NCBI GenBank assembly: GCA_907163375.1
Contig: CAJQUW010000932.1
Span: 248,001-312,000 of the forward strand
Direction: 5' to 3'
Source: Prostheceraeus crozeri
Lineage: Eukaryota; Platyhelminthes; Polycladida; Euryleptidae
Length of the DNA: 64,000 nucleotides
Notes under the pieces: generated by a model
Told to the model about the DNA's origin: nothing
The model's input: only the letters and a program-made list of their open reading frames with translations
Database searches by the model: none
Shown: one piece after another, positions 55,589 to 64,000 of the stretch
Layout of the letters: the number at the start of each line of letters is the position of its first letter
How positions within the stretch are numbered: position 1 is the first letter of the stretch
Position numbers and translations under genes: made by a program

Positions 55589-56194
55589 ATGGCAATCATT
55601 TTCGTCCTTGCGCTAACCATGCAGTTGCTCGAAGCCATCAACTCCTCTGCTCTCGCACTGTGTACACTGAACTCCCTTACTTTAGCATCGGGTAAAAATG
55701 CTTTCAATCAAAAGATAACTCATCATGGAGAAGCCGTGACCATAAAAACTCCAAGTCATCGGATAGATTATCTAAAGGTTATGTCAACAAAGTATGGACT
55801 GGCCGTGTGTGTGCCGTTAGACTATTGGACACAGTTACAATTCAATACTCTTGAAACATTCCTGAAAGAAAATCTCACCATTCCCAAAGAAATTGTTCGA
55901 CACAATGGGAAGCGGCCACAAGTTCCCATCATGGAAAGACGATACATGTAGGTGCATATGGATAGACACTGTCTCATCATCCATGAAAAGGAGGGCAGCG
56001 AATTCGACTTACTCAATTGCAAACCACTCCCCATTTTGGGAAAAGGATTCTACTCCTTCGAAATTAAAATTCAAACCATCTACATGGGTCCGCGCAGGTA
56101 CGGAAGGTTGTTTACGTTGTTTAGGTTGTTTCCCTATCTTGTCTCCATCACCTTTAAAAATGATGTCCATGTTGATGGTGATCAACTACAGTAA
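55589..56194 (+). pseudogene. Conserved protein of element C, copy 2, one stop
   Basis: The frame from the ATG at 55589 parallels the gene at 53226: VTIKTPSHRIDYLK, LAVCVPLDYWTQLQFNTLE and LTIPKEIVRH, then an in-frame TAG at 55949-55951. The same frame then continues with HCLIIHEK and LGKGFYSFEIKIQTIYMGP to 56194. The last part is the best match to copy 1 (LGAGFYSFHIEVPAVYV). Together with copy 2 of the N-domain gene just upstream it makes a duplicated two-gene cassette. Its stretch near the start is hydrophobic but not a convincing signal peptide. Confidence 0.55.
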
Positions 56195-56323
56195 CACTCT
56201 CCACACAATGAGAACGCACCATCGGTCTTTATGAAACCACGGCCTAACGGCCACCGTATCAAGAAAGAAAATGTACACTCACCATGCCACACATGAACAT
56301 GACTCTCTCCTTCTTTCTCAGGC

Positions 56324-56629
56324 ATGCCCTTCTTCACTCAGGTTTTAAACATGTGGAAATTATCAGCATGGCTCCATGTATCATGGAAAAATCAGTGTGT
56401 TACATTTCATGATACGAAACGTCAACTTCAGATAACTCTAGAACGCTTTCAACTACGAAGGTTACATTGCGCTATCCTATCCAACTCCTGCCGTGTCATT
56501 AACGTAGGAGGCGGCATTGCATTTATTCGCATTCAAGAGATGATTCTACATAATGATCACTGCTACATTGTGATTCCAAAACCCTCATGGGAAAAGTATA
56601 AAAGGGAAGTTCACTCAACCATCATGTAA
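56324..56629 (+). CDS. Small protein of unknown function, perhaps a terminal exon
   Basis: 101 residues. Just before it stands CTCCTTCTTTCTCAG|G, a strong splice acceptor, so the frame may be an exon of a longer gene. The second half includes INVGGGIAFIRIQEMIL and IPKPSWEKYKREV. No family is recognised. Its end overlaps the TATA box of the TBP-like gene. Confidence 0.35.
   Translation: MPFFTQVLNMWKLSAWLHVSWKNQCVTFHDTKRQLQITLERFQLRRLHCAILSNSCRVINVGGGIAFIRIQEMILHNDHCYIVIPKPSWEKYKREVHSTIM
56597..56604 (+). promoter_or_regulatory. TATA box of the TBP-like gene
   Basis: TATAAAAG 36 bases before the ATG at 56640, in the last codons of the preceding frame. Transcription from about 56628 would leave a very short leader. 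Confidence 0.55.
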
Positions 56630-56639
56630 TTTGTGAATC

Positions 56640-57179
56640 ATGCTCCCCATCCGCATCATCAACGCCATGCGCGAAATGAATCTCAGAAGAGACATCGACT
56701 TAGAACAGTTGCATACCCATCTTCCCGATTCAGTCTATCATCGCGGTCGTCCGAAAATGTTGGTCATTCGCATGAGCAACGGTCGAAATCTTCAAATCTT
56801 TCACTGCGGCAAAATCCAAGTCCTAGGAAACCTTTCTCATTTCGTGATGCAGTCCATGTGTTACGACGTCGTCAAGAAAATGCGAACACTCATGCCTCAT
56901 CTCCGCCTCAGTCCCCTGACATTGAAGAATACAGTAGTGTCTGTTCAATTGAAGATGTTAGTGAATCTAGCCAACATTAAAACCAGTAATCATTGTATAT
57001 TTTATGAAACTGAACTCTTTCCTGCTGCTTTGATTCGGAAGTGGCATCCTGTACATATTGCAGTGTTTCACAACGGAAATTGTATCATGACTGGTTTACG
57101 TGATATCAGTAAAGTAGCTGACATTGTTAAATCTTTAATGCGTTATCTGTATGAGTCACAGTTAATAGAATCGTGTTAA
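56640..57179 (+). CDS. TATA-binding protein (TBP) homologue
   Basis: Intact 179-residue protein, the size of the TBP core, built of two related halves. Half 1 (about residues 5-85) has INAMREMNLRRDIDLEQL, then IRMSNGRNLQIFHCGKIQVL. Half 2 (about 92-175) has LKNTVVSVQLKMLVNLANI, YETELFPAALIRKW and VAVF-type IAVFHNGNCIMTG. Each follows the TBP repeat order: helix, then pElFpaliyR, then the IFxSGKxxxTG hairpin. Of the four intercalating Phe of TBP, three are kept (LQIF, ELF, AVF) and the first is Pro. It would bind TATA DNA and recruit the transcription machinery. TATA boxes in front of several genes of this element fit that role. TBP-like genes are known from giant viruses; I do not know of one in a Polinton. 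Confidence 0.75.
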   Translation: MLPIRIINAMREMNLRRDIDLEQLHTHLPDSVYHRGRPKMLVIRMSNGRNLQIFHCGKIQVLGNLSHFVMQSMCYDVVKKMRTLMPHLRLSPLTLKNTVVSVQLKMLVNLANIKTSNHCIFYETELFPAALIRKWHPVHIAVFHNGNCIMTGLRDISKVADIVKSLMRYLYESQLIESC

Positions 57180-57219
57180 TCACATGATGCGTTTTGAATG
57201 AGTCATCGCAATGAGCTAT

Positions 57220-57395
57220 TGCCCACGTGTCGGTGAAAAGGTCATCAACAAGGTTCTTCGCTTTATGATGAGTCAGTACTATTTGTAGACATGAAATGAT
57301 ATCCATACACTTGTCGGTGAAAAGGTCACGCTGTCTGACGTGAGGCGCCATCGATGTTGAATGACATGCCCACACACGTGTCGGTGAAAAGGTTG
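57220..57395. repeat. Three spaced copies of a 20-bp motif
   Basis: CACACGTGTCGGTGAAAAGG-type motif at about 57222, 57311 and 57375, spaced 64-89 bases. The core TGTCGGTGAAAAGG is exact. Such spacing suggests binding sites rather than a simple satellite. Confidence 0.65.
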
Positions 57396-57579
57396 AACAA
57401 GACTGATTAGATTCTTATCTAACTGACTTGCGCCTTACCACCTCATGAGTCAGAGCTATTTATAGACATGAGTCAGCAAAGTGGTTGATGTTTCCTAAGC
57501 TGAAGAAATTGTCATGATGTTACATTCGCTGGTGAGGATGTTAACTTACAAACTCTAACATGGTTATGACTTCATTTAT

Positions 57580-57800
57580 ATTTCACCTATCTTACAAACA
57601 GTGATATGGTTATAACTTTATTTCTAACTTTACAATCATCAACTTTATTTCTAACTTTACAAACGTCAACTTTATTTCTAACTTTACAAACAGTGAAGTG
57701 ATTCTAACTTCATTTACATTTCACCTATCTTACAAACAGTGATATGGTTATAACTTTATTTCTAACTTTACAATCATCAACTTTATTTCAAACCCTACCC
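57580..57800. repeat. Tandem repeat rich in CTTTATTTCTAACTTTACAA
   Basis: The motif CTTTATTTCTAACTTTACAA recurs four to five times, and a longer unit of about 130 bp starting ACAGTGATATGGTTATAACT is present twice. Non-coding. Confidence 0.7.
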
Positions 57801-57989
57801 ATCTTACAAAATGATCAAAACTTTAACTTCTATCTATTGAGCGAGAATCCCATCTTTATGTCAAAAGAAAAACGAGACAGTCTGTACATGATATGTTATT
57901 GAATGAAAGACATTTCATCACAGTCACACATAGTTAATACTGATGGTCGCAGAAAACAAAGTTTTTATGGCTCACATCACCGGAGAAAA

Positions 57990-58075
57990 CAAAGTCACTC
58001 ATGTGCAGGGAGAAAACAAAGTCACTGATATGCAGGGAGAAAGCAAAGTCACTCATGTGCAGGGATAAAACAACG
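57990..58075. repeat. Tandem 27-bp repeat
   Basis: GAGAAAACAAAGTCACT-CATGTGCAGG in three to four copies with small changes (GATATGCAGG, AAAGCAAAG). It lies just after the end of the polymerase gene. Confidence 0.7.
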
Positions 58076-58226
58076 TCAGGAAAAACCAGTTGATATGTAA
58101 GTCATGATATGAAGTGATCAGAAGTTGGACGCATGTTACAAGGCACTCACTCACAACACCCCCATAGAAAACGCCATGGAGCGAAAAAGCAAAACATCAA
58201 CCACAACAGAAAGGAAGCATTCATCA

Positions 58227-61200
58227 TCAGACATCGCCGGACGGAGGAGGAGAAAGTTTCTGTCTCTTGGGTGAAGGTAGATGAGTGTCTGGATGGCCGT
58301 ACGGTAATGAGTGGTTAGGACTCATCCAGCATCGCTTGTCTTCCCAAGCTGAGAGACCTCGTTTCCTAAACGCCGTTGTTCTGACTTGATGCGACTGTGA
58401 TTTTAAAATGGTCATTTCTACTTTTTTAATTTTAAGAGAATCTAAGGCATCTTGATAGTCCCTATGTGTCATTTTTCTAACGATTGACTTCGAGATGCCT
58501 TTCGCCTGTTTTATAGAAAGCTCTGAGGATTTTAGCTTCATGGAGTACATCTTGGGACGGAGCAAGATCATCGCCTCTATCTGTTTGCCGGCACACTCAT
58601 CCTTGAAGCAGCCAAGCTTCGCTTTATTTGAGGTAGAGTAAAGCGGATGGTCAGTGGGATAGTTGGAACTATCAAACTTGGGTGCTAAATATTTTAAAAT
58701 GTCTTCCTGCTTGACTTGGCTAGTGGTTGTCAAAGCTAGGAAGCTGTCTGTATCACCTCCTACTAATTCCACATGTTGGATCAATGGACACGTTTTAAAA
58801 GTGTGGTAAAATAACTTGTACATTTCTAACTTGGAGTGATCCAAGACAGCTTGACCGACATAAATGGGCTTGCAAAGTTCTACTTTAGATTTTAGCATTT
58901 TAAAACCAGTAATGTCTTCGGAAATGACATCATAGTGGCAAAACAACGGCGAGCAACATAACTTGATACTCGTTTCCTGATCAGTCACGATACGATAGTC
59001 CATGCGCTTTCTTACATCCTCCATGGTTTTACCAAAGAGGGCATTATTCTTAAATTTAAAGAAGTCCTTTTCGAAAGGATTCTTGGATTCAGCCCGTTTC
59101 TTACTATTAAATTCTATATACGGTTTTAGAAAGGGCTTCTGCCTAAACTGGATAGCGCGATGGACTTTGTCAAGTTGCATCCCCATACCTAGATAGAATC
59201 TGAGGATGGAATAGTGCACGATGTAATGCTGCTTGTTCAATTGGGTGAGCAACAACTTCCTAGTGGGTTTATAGTGTAAGTCATTTTCCGCCTCATATTT
59301 CTTATTGTGTTCTTCCATAAAGGGAGAGAACATATCTGGAATGACTGTGCCAGATTCGGGTGCGAGAGGAAAATCAACGGTTCTATTCTTAATACAGTCT
59401 GGATAGATGAGGTAAACTTCAAATAAATAACCTATGTCGGCCTCATCTCCCAGTGCCATGATGTGTGCTGGATTGGAGAAGTGTTCATTGTCACGGGGCT
59501 CTACCCATTGGAAGTCAGACTGTGGCAAAGGCTTGGATAGTGCACTCGCATACAAAGTATTTTGGTCTATGTACATTAAATGCGTGGTCGATCCTATGTC
59601 TTGGGTGCTGTTGACAACATGTTTGTTGACAAATGTTAAGCCACCCCCAATGCCACGTTCAAATAACGTGTACATTTCTGCATCTTGCAACAAATGAATG
59701 CTCTTTTTCGTCATCTTGAAGGCTGACTGATAGGACAAACCCTAACAAAATGGACGGGGTCTAAGGCGTCCTGTTCTAATGTGACTTTCCTAAAAGTCTC
59801 AAACACGTCAGCCAACAGATAGACGTCTAATTTTAGGTAGGCAAGCTTGTAGTCACCGAAAGTGCGACACCTAAATTCTAGCCATGCTTGCTATGCATGC
59901 CTATAATCATCCAGCGAACAGTCCTCGCCCGTCAAATTATTTTTAAATTTATCGATGGACGGAAGGGATGTCTCCTTCAATGTGTCCATTGAACTAAAAT
60001 AGCTATAAGGTAACACCCCTTTCCGTCGTATCAGACTGTCACTTATGTTGGGATAGTCTTTCTTTAAATGTTGAGTGAGGGGAAGTGTTTCTAAATTATT
60101 AGCCAACCCGGCTAAGGAAGAAGACATAAATTGAAAACTGTCTAGAAACTTTATGTCATAGAAGACAGGCTTCCCCTCCTTCGTCTTATCTACTTGGACT
60201 TTAGCAGTGATGCACATAAATTTTTCCTTACTTTGTGCAATCACTTTGGATGACCAGGATTTCACTTTACCAAATCCATGGCGAATGATGATGTGAGCAT
60301 CATAACATTTAAAGTTATGAAAGATGACGGGGAGCGTTCGCCGTTTGAGCCTAAGTTTCATATTGCATTTACTGCATAAGGCAGACCTAAATTTACCACT
60401 GAGATGGCAATGGTCCCTCACTTTCTTATGTTGCTGATCATCAAAGGATGAACAGCAGCGGGGACATTCCGTAGTCCTATCAAACTTGATTTTATCGGCT
60501 TCTGTGAAGCACATGGGTTTCCTAGTCAGCTCCGTTTCATAGCGTTGATGAAAACGGGCTTTCCTATCTAAAAAGTTGAGGAAGTTTTCAACGCACTCCT
60601 CGCCTTGCCACACATGCATTTTATTTTGATTCCTATAATATGGATGCCAAACTTCATAGCAGGCAATGGCTGCTGGCTCATGACTTTGATCTTCTTGTTC
60701 AATATAACATTCAATGTCCGCATAGATGGCACATATGGGACTGAGGTCATTGCCGTTTTCCTCATACCTATAAAATTTATCTTTGGGCATGACTTCCATT
60801 TGAAGTTTTCCCCGACAGCACCACTCATAATGCTCTTCAAAAAAATGGTTTTGACCTAAAGCGCCGTGTGCAGCGATCACAGTAGTAGAAATTGTTCCTA
60901 TAGGTTGCTTGATGATGGTATAACTTTGAAATTTTAGGAATGCCACAATAATGCCATTCTGGGTGGTTGTCGCTATAGACTAGGAGGAGATTGACAACCC
61001 GGTCGAAGTTACTTTGGCGATTATTATACCTAACGCCCTTCAGACCTTTTTCCCAGAGATGGACGACGATCTTAATGTTATTCAATTTTTCAAATTGGGC
61101 GATGCCTTTAAAATCTAATGTGTTGACATCCAACCCGTCAAACTTAAGCTCATCCTCCCATTCACAATACTTGGTGACTCTTTGACGATGCATAACTACA

Positions 61201-63024
61201 TCATTATAGTGAAGAATGGAGAGGACGGCATACTTGAAACACTGGGACTGACACTCTACATTGATGACAGCCTTTTTTGTCAACCAGTGCTTTGGGGAGG
61301 GTGAAACAACCGCTCCCTTGCAAATTTTCTAAAAGATTGATTTTAATGTCTACCTTCTCTATCCCATCAAAGACCAGACCGCTGTCTCTTTCACTGAATT
61401 TATTTAAGTTGCTGACGAGATAGGTCGCATGTCTCTCTATCCACTCGTTTACATCACCTATGAGATCAGCAGCACAGGAGGCTATCCTAATGGTCACAGT
61501 GGACTCTACTTCTCCCGTGCTACTGTCTACCTTCTTGAAACGAGCAGTGAGATAGAACATGCCCTTAAGTAAAAATCTATCTAAACTCGCCAAGATTTGA
61601 TGAATGAAGCCTATATTATTCATCAAGAAAGGATGAATGTCTTGCACAGCTTCAGAGCTTTCTAACTCATAATCGCGAACGAGCCTCTCAAGAGAAAACT
61701 TGCTCAGTCTTAGAGTGACGTTGTTGTCAGTGTAAAGCTCAATGGGATGAGTGTGACAGAGTGTGTGCGAAGAAAGAACAAACTCTGTAGGAAAGGTGTT
61801 CTGACACGAAGAACAGAAAAAGCCAACGTGCGATGAAGGATGCTTCCTACCTGATGACGTTGGTGGTTGCCTCATACTGCCACAGGAACCGCCTTCGATG
61901 TGGACTCGCAAGTTGGTGCTGTTGTAGAACGTGCGTCCACAACCTTCACACTTGGGCCGTTGAGCGATCGGTCGGCGCTTTCCTCCCCTGCAGGCATGGC
62001 CAGCGGTGTGACGTCTCACATTGTAGGCTGAGGCGAAGACCCTGTCACATCGCTGGCATCGAAAGTCCTCCTTCTCTTCGACTTCCATCTCCCTCTCCTC
62101 TCCGACTATCTCCAACTCCTCCTGCTCCAACAGTCTCTCCACCGACTTGACGGAGAGGAGAGGGAGTTCGACCGCTGCAGGTGGTGGTGGCGATGCTGGG
62201 ATGACGATGGGACGGGAGGGAACGTCGCCGTCCAGAAGGTAGGCCGCCAGATCTGTTGAGAAAAAGAGAAAAGAGATTAGTGACATGATCATCATTTCAA
62301 GTTTGAAGTCTTATCTCCCTTTTCCGAATCACGGATACTTACCATCTAATGAACTGATTTCCGGCAACACCGATGGACGCGGAGGAGGTAGGAGAGGGAC
62401 GCGAGCCGAGGGTGGAAGGGTCCTGGGCTTCGGTGTTGGAGGGACGTGGTGACGAGGAGCAGGGACTGGAACAGGGACGGGTGCAGGGAGCGGACCAGGC
62501 TGTGGAGGTGGAGCGATGACAATGCCCGAGCTCGAGAGAGGGGTCGCACCTTGGGCGGAGGTAGATGGGTGGGAAGGTAGGGCTGGAAATTCCTTGCGGT
62601 ATTTCCGCCTCGCAGCTTCTTCCCACTTCTCCTTCTTGGCTAAATCTGTAGAGAGGAAAGAGAGATTAGATAATGAGATAAGGATGATGCAGAGGATCTG
62701 AAACATTATAAACATGAAATGTTAAAGATACTTACACTTGCCAAGCCGCTCATAGGCTTCCCCGATTGTTCCTTGGGGGACGGGTTCCCCATTACGAATA
62801 CATTCATGCACTGAAAAAGAATGACAGCAAAGATAAGCAGAGGTAAAATTTGGATTCGGTTTAAACATGAACAAAATAAGGTAGGGCTCTTGATTTTAAT
62901 GAGGATGTCTACCCTGATGATGTTAGTAATGGAGTCAACCTTGTTACAAATACTTACATTGCTCGATGGTAGCCTTCCCCATCTCAGCAGCAATTCGATA
63001 ATTTTCAACTTTGTTGAATTCCAT
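58227..63024 (-). pseudogene. Family B DNA polymerase of element C, spliced gene with breaks
   Basis: The ATG at 63024 starts a spliced frame: coding exon 1 to 62958, exon 2 62810-62736, exon 3 62645-62343, and main exon from 62252. All three introns have GTAAGTAT donors, good acceptors and phase 1. Exon 3 is proline-rich. Exon 4 has acidic coils, three C2H2 fingers (CQRCDRVF, CEGCGRTF, CSSCQNTF), the N-terminal domain shared with the small genes, the KKAVINVECQSQCFKYA block, exonuclease motifs ADIECYI, FHNFKCYDAHIII and YLKLDVYLLADVF, polymerase motifs YIDQNTLYASAL, NNALFGKTMEDV and GGDTDSF, and the tail LSAWEDKRCWMSPNHSLP. Breaks: frameshifts in homopolymers near 61278 and 60840, an in-frame TAG near 59891 and a small deletion with shift near 59745. 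Confidence 0.8.
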
Positions 63025-63067
63025 TTTTGAACGATTGCAGATGATTAATTGTAAAACTTCAATCACT

Positions 63068-63465
63068 GAAAAGGAAAGATGAGAATCGTTTCATTTGCCT
63101 AGTCAACGTTTATCATGGGAACAATCATTGAAGTAACATCTAATGAGTTACATTTCACTCTACTCCATATCATAAAGACTAACCTTTGTCGAATGGCTGA
63201 AGTAATCTGACCTGGCGAGAGAAAGCGTCACGTTGAGTATGAAGTCGAACACCCAACATGAGCAACGGCTCAGAAGTTTCGGTCTAACAAACGGCGAACA
63301 ACCCATGCAACGCAATCCCTCTCATCGCCGTCCCGAAGGAACGCTCGAGCAAAGGAGGTATTACAGCGATGATATGTTTTATGAGTAGAAGATATGATAG
63401 CAAGAGACTATTCAACTTGATAGCAAGTCAAAACAACCTGATAGCAGGAGCTCACCAACACTCAC
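63068..63465 (-). other. Intron in the 5' leader of the polymerase gene
   Basis: Donor CAAG|GTGAGT at 63466/63465 and acceptor CCTTTTCAG|TG at 63066/63065 frame an intron before the start codon. It contains the conserved block with GTTCCTTCGGGACGGCG that element B keeps in its leader region, plus three GATAGCA repeats near 63400-63445. An enhancer or regulatory role is plausible. Confidence 0.5.
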
Positions 63466-63506
63466 CTTGTGAAAGATAAATGTGAAGAACAGAGCTGATG
63501 CACTGC

Positions 63507-63514
63507 CTTTTATA
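63507..63514 (-). promoter_or_regulatory. TATA box of the polymerase gene, with CCAAT box
   Basis: TATAAAAG read leftward, with ATTGG (CCAAT at 63552-63556) about 40 bases upstream. Start of transcription would be near 63480, just before the leader intron donor at 63465. Same layout as the rightward promoter at 52776. Confidence 0.65.
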
Positions 63515-63654
63515 AGATTTTCCTAAGCGGTGAATGGATGAGACCTCTCGTCCAATCACAGACGAGCTAGAGTTCCCGATGTGTACACATACACATTTGT
63601 AACGCGTTATTGAAATCGTCCTAGGCAAAATGATGTTTAGCAATAGACTCAACC

Positions 63655-64000
63655 ATGGCACCTGAAGTCAATACATTGAAACATGATGATTGCACGATTC
63701 GTTTTCATCAAGAGTGCTTCGAAGGCTTAATACAAGATTACATCCTTGATTACATCCTTGAGACAGAATTGGAGGCATGTTTAGACTACACACGAGAAAT
63801 ATTTTTTCAAAGACTCACTTAATTGCAAATGTCAATTACATTCATTTTCCACAAGGTGAAGTAGCGGAAAGTGTTGACTTTCAATTTCGTTCCTACGGAC
63901 AAGAATATGTTACTGATGCTTCTGAGTTTTATACACGACATCTGCGGAAGATTATTTCTCGGATGGACAACTTTCATGGTTACGGCGATCATTTGCTTCT
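63655..64000 (+). pseudogene. Stand-alone polymerase-N-domain homologue, copy 3 of C, cut by window end
   Basis: The ATG at 63655 begins a frame with CTIRFHQECFEGLIQDYIL, which is the family start with a duplicated DYIL unit. The frame ends at 63822. From about 63815 another frame carries the rest (FQFRSYGQEY, FYTRHLRKIISRMDNFHGYG) to the window edge. The shift lies at a T6 run near 63801-63807. It diverges from the polymerase promoter on the other strand. Confidence 0.65.

Larger units (their letters stand above)
57180..58226. other. Intergenic region with repeats, element C
   Basis: About 1 kb between the TBP-like gene and the 3' end of the convergent polymerase gene. It is filled by three tandem-type repeats listed separately. 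No coding frame is supported. Confidence 0.6.
51020..64000. mobile_element. Element C: Polinton relative of B, right end outside the window
   Basis: Assignment rests on the subterminal repeats shared with B, the stand-alone polymerase-N-domain gene directly after them, and a leftward polymerase of the same family. The left end is tentative: AGTAGTAATCC at 51020 resembles the AGTAGTTAGA end of B, but the matching right end and target duplication are not in view. No integrase, capsid or ATPase gene is visible in the 13 kb seen; they may lie beyond 64000. Its gene set includes a TBP homologue, an exonuclease-like protein and duplicated small gene families, with TATA promoters and introns. Confidence 0.7.

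Noticed and set aside
62329..62715. Alternative frames in the proline-rich exon of the C polymerase
   Set aside because: Three overlapping open frames arise from C-rich sequence. Only one joins flanking exons at consensus splice sites in phase.

Overview
The window is invertebrate-type animal nuclear DNA: non-coding background, hAT- and LINE-derived repeats, genes with TATA boxes, introns and AATAAA signals, and three large self-synthesising DNA transposons of the Polinton/Maverick (adintovirus-like) class. I saw no confident host gene. The exact host species cannot be told from the sequence.

Element A (1970-19556, 17,587 bp) is very AT-rich and complete from end to end. It has terminal inverted repeats of about 0.64-0.73 kb starting AGTAATGG and an exact 6-bp target duplication (ATTGTC). 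It carries a standard Polinton set: adenain-like protease, integrase (fused to a phospholipase A2-like domain), double-jelly-roll major capsid protein, penton-like minor capsid protein, packaging ATPase, protein-primed family B DNA polymerase, coiled-coil/fibre-like and small membrane-active proteins, and a possible sliding-clamp-like protein. Protease and penton are open; most other genes are broken by frameshifts or stops, and the integrase also lacks one expected catalytic Asp. The copy is probably dead.

Element B (25636-42586, 16,951 bp) is the most striking object. The whole transposon is one giant palindrome: two arms of about 8.6 and 8.3 kb around a 43-bp spacer, flanked by an exact 6-bp duplication (GTCGCT). 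Each arm holds a terminal repeat, subterminal repeats, a few small genes and the 3' two thirds of a DNA polymerase gene, and the arms meet inside that gene. The spacer is single-copy polymerase sequence continuing the left arm. This looks like a copy-back (snap-back) replication product that the integrase inserted as a unit.

Element C (about 51020 to beyond the window end) is a relative of B with the same subterminal repeats and layout: terminal region, rightward small genes, then a leftward polymerase. It encodes a TATA-binding-protein (TBP) homologue, an RNase H-fold/DEDD exonuclease-like protein, a RING-like finger, duplicated genes of two families, and a polymerase gene with a TATA/CCAAT promoter and several introns. 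One duplicated family resembles the N-terminal domain of the polymerase encoded by the same element.

Between the elements: 1-1963, 19563-25629 and 42593-51019 are host DNA with a 165-bp hAT MITE (exact 8-bp duplication), an older hAT copy, a LINE 3' fragment, tandem repeats and small inverted repeats.
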